DNA from: CAWHHZ01 sp963829355
Lineage (GTDB): Bacteria; Acidobacteriota; Thermoanaerobaculia; Gp7-AA8; JAHWKK01
Length of the DNA stretch: 64,000 bases
Assembly: GCA_963829355.1 (NCBI GenBank)
Contig: CAWHHZ010000007.1
Span: 1-64,000 of the forward strand
Direction of reading: 5' to 3'
Shown: positions 27,186 to 36,836 of the stretch, in pieces
Layout of the letters: every line of letters starts with the position of its first letter
Numbering within the stretch: the stretch's first letter is position 1
Position numbers and translations under genes: made by a program
The notes under the pieces: generated by a model
Databases searched by the model: none
What the model saw: only the letters and a program-made list of their open reading frames with translations
What the model was told of the DNA's origin: nothing

Positions 27186-30100
27186 TCATCGACCGCTGAC
27201 GAAGATCGGATCTCCCGACTTGTTGTCGATGACCGATCCATACGCGAACATCGTCGGACTGGATGTCTCCGCGCGGACGGAGAAACTCCCGAGCGTCGCA
27301 AACGGCACGCCGCCGAACAGAGCTGCCGCGGCGGACTGCATCTGGGATTTCGGAGCTACCGTCACGAACGTACTGCCGAGCTGCCGTCCGTCGGGCGCAA
27401 TCAACCGCAGCGTGACTCCGATCGGCCGAATCGCCAGAGTTCACGAGACCCACGTTCGTACGGAACTCGCCGTCGGAGCGGAGGCCCGTGATGATCGCAT
27501 CCCGCCCGAAGCTGCCGGATCCCGTCATGCCGATCGCCTGTCCCAGCGTTCCCGCGTCAAAACCGCGGGTCGTATACGTCCGACTGGTGGCGACGACGCC
27601 CTGCGACTGTCCGCTCCACGATATCTGCAACGCTCCCGTTCCCTGCCCCGCCGAGAGCCAGCTCAGAACATCGTTGATCGTCAGGGTGGCTGCGCGGCCC
27701 AATGGTCAGAGCTCGGCTTCCCGCGAATCGGTTGTCCTCGCCCGCCCTGAGAAAACGAACGGTCGCCGAGACGGTCGCGTTGCCGGGATTGAAGAGAGTG
27801 ACGTCACTCCGCCAGTAGGTACCGGAGGCGCCGCCTGTCCTTCCTACTGCCCCGATGAAGACATCGCGGTCCGTCTCGGCCGCGCTCGCCGGCACGAATA
27901 CCGGATCCTGGCTGACGTTGTCGACGATCGAAGCGTACGCCGTGACCGCATTGGGGGCTGACGACACCATCTCAATCGACATCTGGTTCTGCGGTGTGGC
28001 CGCAAGATTCGGGAAACAGAGCCGTCAGCGGCTGCTGCTGAAAGCTGCTCCCCGGAAGGGCAAGCGTCGCGCGTCCCAGCAGCGAACCGTTGAACGCGTA
28101 CAGCGAAAGCGTGGAGCTTACCGTAGTCTGCGCTACGGTTCACGATACCGATGTTCGAACGGAACGAATCGTTACTGGAGAGTCCGGCGAGATAGAGGTG
28201 ATTCGAGAATCGTCTCTCCTCGGAGGTCTCCGACGAACTGCCCGTAGGTGCCGCCAGGACTATCGGTGTAAGTTCGGCTGGAGATACGAAGATCGGGAGT
28301 TCCGCTGCTGCTGCGGGTCTCAAAGTGCAACGCTCCTGCGCCCTTCGACAGGCCGAACATCTCGGCGAGGACATTCCGCCAGGACGCAGATCGACCGGCA
28401 CCGATCGAAACACTGCGGTTCGGGAGGCCTCGCCGGCGCCCGGCAGATAGATGACGTCGACATCGACGGGGAAAGTGCTGGCGTTGAAGATCGTCAGATC
28501 CGTCCGCCAGTTCGTGCCCCCCACACCGGCAGAGGTCGTGGAGACCGGCACGAGACTGTTGAACCGGACGGACGCGGTCCCCACCGATACGGTGCGGACG
28601 GCAGTCGACGATCCGCCCGAGTTGCCCGCCTTCAGCGTGACCTGATAGGTACCGGCACGGGCGTAAGAGTGAGCTGGATTGACGAGAGCTCGACGTGCCA
28701 CCGTCACCGAACGACCATTGCCACCACGTTGGCGATCCCGACGAGCGGTCGTAGAACTGAGATCTGCTCTTTCTCAAGGACCGAGCTGGACGAGAGGTCG
28801 AAGCTGGCGACGACAGCAGGAGTGGCTGGTGAACCGACGGCAACCTGTCGGCTCGTGCTCGACTGCTGTCCCGATGAGCCACGTACAGTCAGAGTCACCT
28901 GAAACGTCCCCGAAGCTTGATAGACATGAGACGGGTTTCGCGAGCTCGAGCTGGCACCATCGCCGAAGCTCCATTGCCACGACGTCACCGGACCGGTCGA
29001 GCGATCGGAGAAAGCGAACGTCGTCGTTCCAGCCGTGCCTGTGCTCGGCGAGAAGACGAATGCCGCATTCACAGCGATCGACTGCATAGTGACCGAAGCC
29101 GTGTTCGAGACTGAGGATTCACCAGCCGAGTTACTGGCGGTGACCCGGAACGAGTACGTGGCGCCGCTCTGCATGCCGCCGGCATCGAAGCTATCGATAT
29201 TCGCACCCACGGTCTGCAGTTTGGAGTAACCACCTCCACTGCTAACGTAGAGCGTCTGCGAAGTCTCGACTCCAGAGTTGTCGTTCCATGTGATCCGGAC
29301 CGTGGTCTCGCTGAGAGCTTTTGCAGCAACACCGGACGGCGCGGCCGGGATCTCGAGACTGCCGCCACCACCCGATGCCGGATACAGCCATCGCGCAGCA
29401 ATCTGGTCGTCTCCGCGCAGTGAGGGACCGAGACCCGTCACACTCGGGTACATCAGAGCAGACTTGTCCGGCGAGTGGCCGAAGCCGAGGGTGTGACCGA
29501 GCTCGTGCGAGAGGATCTCTGCCAGTCGATGGCTGCTGATCCCGAGCGCCGGAGAGACACCATCCTGGATCACCAGATCTCCTTCGGTGATATCCCACGC
29601 GGTATAGGTTCTGGATGTATGAGATCCGTCGGCGGAAAAAGGTGAGGTCCAGCTACGGGAGCTTCTTCCGACCCTGTTGAATCCTCCCATGCCGACGACA
29701 CCGCTCTTGCCGTCCCACGACCCGGAAATCTCTCCGAGCGGGTCGTTGAAGATGACCTCATTGATGCCGTTCGACTTGTCGAGTCCTCCCGGACTCCCGC
29801 TGCTCATCCCGCCCCAGCCATACCCGATGGTTGCATCGCTGTAGCCGCTCCACGCGCTGATGGCCGTCTTTGCTTCGCTGACGCCCCCACCGCTGTAGCC
29901 TGGTTGTGATCCGTGACCAAGCCATTTCACGGAGCCGCCGCCATCGAAGGCGAACCAGCGGTACACAGTCGGCTCACCGATCAGCTCGAAGTTCGACTGG
30001 AACGATTCGACGAGTTGCGGATTCCGGACGCCGTAGCTCGGATCACCCTCACGCCCCGCGACGCGATCGCGGACGTAACCGGCGAACCCGGCAGCTTCAC

Positions 30101-30602
30101 GCTGCGTGTCGTCCTCGACAATCGGTTCAAATGACTGGTCGAGCAATCGCGTGTTCGGAAGCTCGGAGTTGCGGTACCACAGGCGCTTTCCGTCGATCGT
30201 CCACTTTTCGTCGAACTTGCCGGCGAACAGATCCACCGTCCGGTAGCCGCCGTGAGGGGAAGGAACGAGAAACGCGAGCACCTCTTCGCCGGCCTCGTAT
30301 TCGGGATTCCCGAAGACGACCGAGATCCTGTCTCCGAGCTGTCCGCCAACTTCCCGGACCGTGATCTCCCCGGATACGTCCCCCTTCAAACTCTCTTCCA
30401 CGGCAAGTGTAGTCTCAGTCCAGATTCCGTCTCTGTACTCGACAGGCTCGGAACGCAGGACGGTTCCACGCACGATAATCGGCGATTTTTCGATCAATTG
30501 ATCATCATTCGGCATGACGATCGTCGTCGCCCCGGCAGGCCACGAAAGCGCCAGAGCCACCAGAAGGACACACCACGTCCCGTACACCCTGATTGAGGTC
30601 AT
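27186..30602 (-). CDS. Large secreted metzincin-like protease with Fn3, PKD and repeat domains (frameshifted)
   Basis: From the ATG at 30602 there is a signal peptide (VYGTWCVLLVALALSWPAGA), a beta-rich N-domain, then HELGHTLGFGH at residues 366-376 with SALMYP as Met-turn, the metzincin (matrixin-type) zinc site. A fibronectin III domain (about 435-520) and a PKD domain (SWQWSFGDGASSSSRNPSHV) follow. Frames then change several times between about 28740 and 27190. A second PKD (WWQWSFGDGGTSS) and four similar C-terminal modules can be pieced together (NWRTDLTIFNAS, SFRSNIGIVNRS, YWRSDVTLFNPG, EFRTNVGLVNSG), with a stop at 27186. The whole would be about 1,140 residues, exported and probably surface-bound or released. 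Confidence 0.75.
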
Positions 30603-30770
30603 AGAGTCACTCCTCCGATCTTTGATTGACTGCACCACAAAACCGAGCAGGACCGGAAACTTATTCGGAGAAGTCACAGCTATGTTTGTTTCGTAACATC
30701 TACGAAATCAGTGACTTGAATCGGGGACGGAGCTGTCTCTGATGGATGACGGGGAGAGCGTCCTGGACAG

Positions 30771-30841
30771 GTGGACGTTCTGGACAGAAGCGTGGACACA
30801 AGGGTGGACGAGCTCTGAGTGGCTGTCCACGTTTTCGTCCA
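30771..30841. repeat. GTGGAC/GTCCAC array
   Basis: Copies of GTGGAC with GAAGC- or CAAGG-like spacers (30772 to about 30815) face GTCCACG copies (about 30828-30841). This repeats the architecture and the core motif of the array at 8308-8415, 22 kb away. It lies upstream of the metalloprotease gene. Confidence 0.65.
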
Positions 30842-30852
30842 CAGTGCCCTCA

Positions 30853-31012
30853 GTCATCCTGAGAGGCTGTGAATGGCGCCGCTTTGCTACGCCAATGGAG
30901 TGAAATGACTCACCCGTCTGTCATTCCGCCTGCCTGAGGAGCGAAGCCGAAGGACCGCGGAATTCCCCTACAGTAAGGACGTACGCGATCCTTCGCTGCT
31001 GCTCAGGATGAC
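30853..31012. repeat. Palindromic element with GTCATCCTGAG ends
   Basis: GTCATCCTGAG at 30853-30863 is matched by CTCAGGATGAC at 31002-31012. Internal pieces such as GTACGCGATCCTTCGCTGC are nearly identical to the element at 9091-9247. The first end continues as AGGCTGTGAA, a string also found near 36440 and 36705. Together with the GTGGAC array it accounts for most of the 435-bp gap between the radical SAM gene and the metalloprotease. Confidence 0.7.
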
Positions 31013-31037
31013 AGTCTTCGGAGGCCGAGCTCGCCGT

Positions 31038-32273
31038 TCAGGCGACCCAGCGGGGGCGCATCTTCCACGACACGTACGGTTTCGCGGCGCGACGCAGCAC
31101 GCTTAGCTTCGCTTCGTAGAGCCGGGAGCCGATCGAGGATGGAACGAGATCCGCGGCCTCTTCGGGCTGTACGACCAGTGATACTTCGATCGGCAGAATG
31201 CCGATCGGCAGACCGACCCGTCTGCAAGCCTCCCAGAGATACGCGAACACTTCCTTCATCTCTTCGGGATCGGGAGATGGATAGCTTTCCATCTCGCTTC
31301 CGATCGTCGGCCGGAAGATGCAGACGGTCGGGAAGGCGCCAGCGTTGACGATCCGGTCGATGCCCGCGCTTGGTGGCTTCGATCGGCTCCACTCCGGCGA
31401 TAATTTCTCCAGAGACCCGTCCCTGTCCGAGCTTCTTTGCCGTGTACTCCATGGCGTCGAAGAACGTCTGCTGTCCCATGGTGGCCGCCTTGCCGGGGCA
31501 GAGGCTTCTCGAAGGTTTCGGGATCCTCGAACTCGTAGCAGAAGGAGAAATGATCCGCACCCGACTCGATGAGGTCGTCGTAGTGGTGGAAGTCGGCCTC
31601 GCGGAGCGGCACGGCCTGAACCCCGATGAACCCGCCCACATGCTTCCGTACGGCTTCCACGAACGGCTTCGCCTGCGTCACTCCATAGATAGGCTTGCAG
31701 TTGTCGAGATCTTCGAAATGGTAGCCCGTGTTGAAATGGGTGAAGACGGAGCCGGATTGCTCTTTCGCCGCGAGCGCGACCTCGACCACATCGGCAACGG
31801 CCTTTCGGGACTCCTCGTTCTCTCCGAGATTCTTTCCCGTCGTGCAGAACTTGCACGCCTGCTGCGGGGTCAGCGCCCAGTACATGCAGCGGTTCGAAAT
31901 GTAGACGCCGAGATACGTCCCCTGCAGGACGCCGATGCGACTCATCTCGATTCCCGAGGTGGTCTGCCGGCCGTACCATTCGGGCTCAGCGGGGATGCCG
32001 ATCGAGTACGTCTCTGCGTCGCGCTCGTCCAGAACGTAGAATTCGTCCCCTTCCGCTCTCACGAGGAACGGGGACGAGGCCGCAAACTGCTCGACCACGG
32101 GAACGTTCATCCAGATATCCTTGCGGCGGGAAGGAATGGTGATTTCCAGTCCTGAGCCAAGGCCGGCTCGCGTTCGGGCGATTCGACGGCTGCCCGACTG
32201 CAGAGCGGATGTTGTCGATCCTCGCCCCGCGACAGAACAGCTCGATCTCGAGCTCCACAGGTTTCATTGCCAT
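31038..32273 (-). CDS. Radical SAM protein, MSMEG_0568-like (frameshifted)
   Basis: Pieces in three frames join to about 411 residues: MAMKPVELEIELFCRGARID at the start, GLEITIPSRRKDIWMNVPVV, then SNRCMYW...ACKFCTTGKNLGE, EDPETFEKP, PGKAATMGQQTFFDAMEY, VSGEIIAGVEPIEATK, GAFPTVCIFRPTIGSEMESY, ending YVSWKMRPRWVA. The cysteines are spaced CX10CX2C, not CX3CX2C. The CMYW...CKFC wording resembles the MSMEG_0568 family of radical SAM enzymes, known from Nit1-type gene clusters and of unknown reaction. None of the usual Nit1 partners (nitrilase, acetyltransferase) is nearby. Breaks fall near 32180, 31515 and 31365. Confidence 0.68.
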
Positions 32274-32398
32274 ACTCTCTCTCCCTCCGAAAAGAAGCTC
32301 CCGGCCAGGGCCTTCTCTTCGTTGTGATGAATCGAGAATAGCCAGACATGTCTCATCACCCCATGATCCTCGTCATACTGGGGTGTGATTTATGACAC

Positions 32399-32523
32399 AG
32401 GGAGGGAGGAGCGGCGCCCGCTCCGCTCGCGGGGCAGTGACCATGATTCACTCCCCGTGAAGGCGAAGCCGAGACCCCCCCGGCCGCCTGCGGCCCCGCT
32501 CCGCGAAGCGAAGCTCCCTCCTT
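32399..32523. repeat. Imperfect inverted repeat at the 3' end of the acyl-CoA synthetase gene
   Basis: GGAGGGAGGAGCGGCGCC near 32400 faces GCGAAGCTCCCTCC near 32507-32521, with CCGCTCC/GGAGCGG-type pairing between. It overlaps the stop region of the upstream gene and could act in transcription termination before the radical SAM gene. No T-run was seen. Confidence 0.4.
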
Positions 32524-34648
32524 ACGAATCGCCCCCGCGCTCCAGCCTCATCCGCGCGTCGACGACCACCACCCCGCCCGCTTCCGGGTGCGCCAGGAGC
32601 GGATTGATGTCGAGCTCGACGATCTCCGGATGCCGCAGCGCCATCTGGCTGATCCGTTTCACGACCTCCATCACCGCCTCACGATCCACCGGTGGAGCAC
32701 CCCGGTAACCCTCGAGCAACCGCACGCCGCGGATCGAGTGCAGCATGTCGCTCACGTCGGAGTCGGTCAGTGGCGCAATTCTGAAGACGATATCCTGCCA
32801 CACCTCGACTGCGGTCCCTCCCAGCCCGAACGCGATCAGCGGACCGAACGACGGATCTCTGGTCAGACCGATGAATGTCTCCACACCAGAGCCGGCCATC
32901 GCCTGGATCACGACTCCGTCCATGTCCGACTCCGCATGCCCGCGCTCGAGCAGTCCGGCACGAATCAGATCGAACGCTTTCCGAACGGCGTCCGCGCTCT
33001 GCAGTCCGAGCCGCACTCCACCAACGTCGGTCTTGTGGGTGAGAGTCGACGAGACGAGCTTGAGAGCGACTGGATAGCCGATCGATTCGGCGGCCGTCGC
33101 GGCCTCTTCGGCAGTCTTCGCGACTGCAGAGCGAAGAACCGGAATCCCCCACGCCGCCAGAATTCTCTCGACATCATCCTGCGGCAGCCACTCCCCCGGT
33201 GAGCTCTGCCGGGATCGGCTGATGATCTCGTCGACGAGATCCGGCTGCACATCATCGAAGTTTTTCGTTTCACCCTCATCCCTTGCGAGCCATCGCCCGT
33301 AGTCGACGGCGCGGGAGAGTGCGATGGCTGCGGCCTCCGGGAACGCGTAGGACGGGATTCGCCCCTCGTGAAGGGACGAGAGCGCAGGGGGCACACCATG
33401 GGTCCCCATGAAACAGGTCACCACCGGCTTGCCAGCACCCGCTGATCCCCGTCGGATCGCATCCGCCACTTCGCTCGCAGCAGTCACGATTGGAGGCACG
33501 AACAGAACGACGATCGCATCGAGCTCGTCGCTCTCGATCATCAGCCTCAGGGCCTTCTCGAAAGATTCCGGCGTCGCACTCGCGATCATGTCGACCGGGT
33601 TTCTCGTCGAAGCCTCGGCCGGCAGGAACTTCGAGAGCTCCTTGCGCAAAGGTTTCGACAGCTCCGGCATCACGAGACCTCGGCTCTCACACGCGTCCGA
33701 GGCCATGATTCCCGGGCCACCGGCATTGGTGAGGATTCCGACGCGATTGCCAGTGGGGATCGGCTGGTTGGCGAGAAGCATCGCCATGTCGAACAGTTCT
33801 TCGATCGTATCGGTACGGATCACTCCGGTCTGCCGGAGCAGCGCGCCGACCGCAACCTCGCGGGAGGCAAGTGCGCCGGTATGAGAGCTTGCAGCACGGG
33901 CTCCCGACTCGGTCCTGCCGCTCTTGACGACGGCGATCGGCTTTTTGCGTCCGACCCTGCGTGCGATCTCCATGAACCTTCGTGGATTGCCGAAGCTCTC
34001 GAGGTAGAGCAGGATCACCTGCGTCGCGTCATCCTGCTCCCAGTATTCGATCAGATCGTTTCCAGAAACGTCTGCCTTGTTCCCGACGCTGATGAATTTC
34101 GAGATACCGATTCCGAGATCTTTCGCGTAGTCCAGAATCGCGAGGCCGAGGGCGCCCGACTGGGAAGAGAACGCCACGCCGCCCGTCGGAGGCCATGTCG
34201 GTGCGAATGTCGCGTCGAGGCGCACGGCGGGATCGGTATTGAGCAGACCGAGGCAGTTCGGGCCGACCAGCCTCATTCCGGCCGCGCGGACCTTGCGGAC
34301 CATCTCGTCCTGCATCTGCCTGCCTTCCTCGCCCACCTCGCCGAAGCCGGCGCTGAGGACGACGACCCCTTTGACCCCGGCCTCGATGCAGTCATCGAGT
34401 ACGCCCGGGACGAGTTTCGCGGGAACGACGAGAATCGCCAGATCCACCTGATCGGGAACCGCGCTGATCGACGGCCATGCCCTGACCGCCTGCACGGACG
34501 AGGCTCCCGGGTTGATTGGATAGACGGGTCCTTCGAATCCGTTGCGAATCAGGTTCGAGAAGACGACTCCTCCGATGGAAGCGGGGTTCCGGGAGGCTCC
34601 GACGACGGCGATCGACCTGGGACAGAAAAGCGGGTCGAGATCGATCAC
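32522..34648 (-). CDS. ADP-forming acyl-CoA (acetate-CoA) ligase, fused alpha-beta
   Basis: The 708-residue protein combines the CoA-binding Rossmann domain (IAVVGASRNPASIGGVVFSNL), the ligase domains (VGPNCLGLLNT, FSSQSGALGLAILDYA) with the likely phosphohistidine in ASSHTGALAS, and a C-terminal ATP-grasp beta part (VALKLVSSTLTHKTDVGGVRLGL, ELDINPLLAHP). Such enzymes interconvert acyl-CoA plus ADP and Pi with acid plus CoA and ATP, giving substrate-level ATP from acetyl-CoA or branched acyl-CoA. The acyl specificity is not readable. The start overlaps the DUF302 gene stop by 4 bp. Confidence 0.9.
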   Translation of the reverse strand: MIDLDPLFCPRSIAVVGASRNPASIGGVVFSNLIRNGFEGPVYPINPGASSVQAVRAWPSISAVPDQVDLAILVVPAKLVPGVLDDCIEAGVKGVVVLSAGFGEVGEEGRQMQDEMVRKVRAAGMRLVGPNCLGLLNTDPAVRLDATFAPTWPPTGGVAFSSQSGALGLAILDYAKDLGIGISKFISVGNKADVSGNDLIEYWEQDDATQVILLYLESFGNPRRFMEIARRVGRKKPIAVVKSGRTESGARAASSHTGALASREVAVGALLRQTGVIRTDTIEELFDMAMLLANQPIPTGNRVGILTNAGGPGIMASDACESRGLVMPELSKPLRKELSKFLPAEASTRNPVDMIASATPESFEKALRLMIESDELDAIVVLFVPPIVTAASEVADAIRRGSAGAGKPVVTCFMGTHGVPPALSSLHEGRIPSYAFPEAAAIALSRAVDYGRWLARDEGETKNFDDVQPDLVDEIISRSRQSSPGEWLPQDDVERILAAWGIPVLRSAVAKTAEEAATAAESIGYPVALKLVSSTLTHKTDVGGVRLGLQSADAVRKAFDLIRAGLLERGHAESDMDGVVIQAMAGSGVETFIGLTRDPSFGPLIAFGLGGTAVEVWQDIVFRIAPLTDSDVSDMLHSIRGVRLLEGYRGAPPVDREAVMEVVKRISQMALRHPEIVELDINPLLAHPEAGGVVVVDARMRLERGGDS

Positions 34649-35043
34649 AGTCTCCGCATCACCTTCTCGAGTCGCTCGCGTGCATCACGCGCCACCGCTT
34701 CGATCTCATCTCCGCCCCCCGAGAGCTCGATCATGCTGTTCGGGTCGATCGCGGCGACCACGGACCGATCCTCACCCTCTTCATACACGATCACGTTGCA
34801 GGGCAGGAGGAGACCGATATCGCGTTCGGCCTTCAAGGCGCGATGAGCGAGTGGAGGATTGCAGGCTCCGAGGATCACGTAGCGATCGAAATCCACATCG
34901 AGCTTTTTCTTCAGCGTTTCCTTGACGTCGATTTCCGTCAGGATCCCGAACCCGACTTCTCCCAGCAGTTCCCGCACACGCTCTACAGCTTCGGGCCAGG
35001 GCAGGCCGACGGATTTTCTGATCCCATACTTTGTGAATTCCAT
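34645..35043 (-). CDS. DUF302 family protein
   Basis: From the ATG at 35043 (MEFTKYGIRKSVGLPWPEAVERVRELLGEVGFGILTEIDV) the 132-residue protein has the DUF302 pattern, with YVILGACNPPLAHRAL and LPCNVIVYE. The conserved cysteine-containing segments suggest a role in redox or thiol chemistry, but function is unknown for the family. An upstream in-frame ATG would add a basic stretch without family similarity. It overlaps the acyl-CoA synthetase start by 4 bp. Confidence 0.85.
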   Translation of the reverse strand: MEFTKYGIRKSVGLPWPEAVERVRELLGEVGFGILTEIDVKETLKKKLDVDFDRYVILGACNPPLAHRALKAERDIGLLLPCNVIVYEEGEDRSVVAAIDPNSMIELSGGGDEIEAVARDARERLEKVMRRL

Positions 35044-35188
35044 TTGTCCCTCCGGATCTCGTTGTCTCTTCTGCTCTCGAGTGTATCGCGTTGGGAAGGG
35101 CCTCTGAAGCGATCGAAGCAAAGACCGCAGCACAGGCCCGGGCGGAGAGAGTTACGCCCGGACCTGCCCGCGGCGAGGGAGCGCAGGG

Positions 35189-35620
35189 TCAGCCTTGCGG
35201 AGGGCGGCGCTGCAGCATGGAAGCTCGTGCGAAATAGTCTTCGCTCGAGGCCGGATCGAGCTCCCAGCGGTGAACATCACGGCTGTGCTCCTTTGCTCCG
35301 AAGTTCAGAATCTCGTAGTCGTCATAGTGGATCCCCATCGCTTCGGCAATCTCCTCGACGCAGTTCTGGTCTGGCGTCGGTTCGCTTCCGCATGCCGCCT
35401 GCTCGCCGGATGACTCCGCCATCTCCCAGACAGCGTCGAGATCTCCCGCCGCGAGGGCAGGGCTGACGTGATGGTTGTTATGGATCCTCATTTTGAATTC
35501 GTGAGCGCTTGCCGCAACATCGACCAGAGGAAATTCGAGGTCTTCGTCGGTCGGTCCGAGGATACTGGAAATCAGCGTCTCCTCCTCGAACCAGCTCCTC
35601 AGTCTCTCTCTCTGAGCCAT
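35189..35620 (-). CDS. DUF6335-like conserved protein
   Basis: The 143-residue acidic protein contains PALAAGDLDAVWEMAESSGEQ, ACGSEPTPDQNCVEEIAEA, GIHYDDYEILNFGAKEHSRD and HRWELDPASSEDYFAR. From memory this order of motifs matches a family (DUF6335) seen mostly in cyanobacteria and some other bacteria, with no known function. No signal peptide or membrane segment is seen. It sits between the DUF302 gene and the cNMP-binding protein, all on the minus strand. Confidence 0.65.
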   Translation of the reverse strand: MAQRERLRSWFEEETLISSILGPTDEDLEFPLVDVAASAHEFKMRIHNNHHVSPALAAGDLDAVWEMAESSGEQAACGSEPTPDQNCVEEIAEAMGIHYDDYEILNFGAKEHSRDVHRWELDPASSEDYFARASMLQRRPPQG

Positions 35621-35646
35621 GTAGCGTCGCTCCTTCTGTGGGGAAT

Positions 35647-36153
35647 CTATCGCGGCGCCGGGGGGCGTCCGGTGTCAACTGTCACGTCTGCGAGTGATTC
35701 GATGCGCGGCGTTCCGGAAGTCTCCGGAGTCCTGTGAGCCGTCCGAAGAAATCGAGCGATACGAACGGACTGTTCGGTCGCGTCACGAAGGAGCTCCAGG
35801 ACCGGAACACGCAGATCAGGTTGTTCCTCGAGCAGCGCCTCGAGCACCGGGCGCTCGATTCGAAGGACCTTGCAAGGCGTCACTGCGCTTGCACTCGTCT
35901 CGTGGCACTCATTGAGAAAAAACGGTCCCGGCTCGATGAGTTGGCCGGCTCTTACGAGACCGACGATCAGTGGCTCTTCATCCTCGCGAGGATGGGACAG
36001 GCGCAGAGCACCGCGGAGGAGAAAGTCGAGAGACTGCGACGGATCCCCTTCGAAAAAGAGCACCTCTCCTCGAGAGAGCTCCACTCCCCTCCCCTTCTTC
36101 GCCGCCAGGCGCGCGAAAAGGTCGACGGGCGGACTATCGATCATGTTCATCAC
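35647..36153 (-). CDS. Cyclic-nucleotide-binding domain protein without HTH
   Basis: The 168-residue product has the CRP/FNR effector fold (GVELSRGEVLFFEGDPSQSLDFLLRGALRLSH, then LVRAGQLIEPGPFF and VTPCKVLRIERPVLEALLEEQP), followed by the dimer helix. It then ends in a proline-rich tail with no winged helix. It could be a truncated regulator or a stand-alone sensor that acts by protein contact. No second frame supplying an HTH was found downstream (35189-35640 is another gene). Starts at 36153, 36150 or 36141 are possible. Confidence 0.7.
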   Translation of the reverse strand: MMNMIDSPPVDLFARLAAKKGRGVELSRGEVLFFEGDPSQSLDFLLRGALRLSHPREDEEPLIVGLVRAGQLIEPGPFFLNECHETSASAVTPCKVLRIERPVLEALLEEQPDLRVPVLELLRDATEQSVRIARFLRTAHRTPETSGTPRIESLADVTVDTGRPPAPR

Positions 36154-36436
36154 TCCTCCTGTGAAGATGATGAATTCTCAGCCTTCAGATGGCGCCGCAG
36201 CCGTGATATTTCGCACCCGTGATTGTGACCGGACACGTTAATTATCTCGTGCAAGCACGCTTGAACTCCGTGGCTGTCACTCCGGGCGGTGGTGCTTCGC
36301 CCGCCCGACGAAGTTCCTGAGTCGCAGATGAGGCCGTCCTGACTGTACGTGCCTTCGTCCTCAGTGCAGGCGGAATGACAGGGACGGAGAGTCATTCCCC
36401 TCCTCTGGCGAAGCGAGGCGGCGCCATTCTCCCGCT

Positions 36437-36716
36437 CAGAGGCTGTGAAAGAATCCAGCGTACCCTGCGTTACGGGCGCGGCGAGTCTCGAGCGCGCGGA
36501 GCAGCGACGCAGCGATGTGGTTCATCGAAAAGGAGCTGCGACAACGCGATCGGCGACGCCCCGCCCGTAACCCTTTGGGCTGGTGGTGGTTACGGCCCGA
36601 TCTCCGTGTCACTCGTCGTCACCGAGGAACCACCGCGACTCCTCCTCGTTCCTTGAGCTCGAACCGTAAGCACCGCCAGCGCAGGGCACGCTGGATTTTT
36701 TCACAGCCTCTCAGGA
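36437..36716. repeat. 280-bp palindromic element upstream of the SPASM gene
   Basis: The left arm at about 36437-36475 (starting CAGAGGCTGTGAAAGAATCC) and the right arm at about 36677-36716 (ending GGATTTTTTCACAGCCTCTC) pair with few mismatches, and the right end runs into CAGGATGACAT, the dispersed element terminus. Between them lie further paired blocks (GTTACGGG with CCGTAA). It occupies much of the 683-bp gap 36154-36836. The rest of the gap holds GGAATGACAGGGACGG-like fragments and no gene. Confidence 0.72.
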
Positions 36717-36836
36717 TGACATGCGTGGCCGCTTCACGGAGAGCCGTGTTCGTGACCGGAATCACACCAACGAGTGACTGGGGTCATCAGCCGTATATCG
36801 GTCTTCTGGTCTCATGTAGTCAGAAGGAGCACGACC

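Noticed and set aside
36375..36720. Short frames inside the palindrome suggesting a transposase remnant
   Set aside because: Translated segments show no DDE or Y1 motif. They are explained by the inverted repeat arms.
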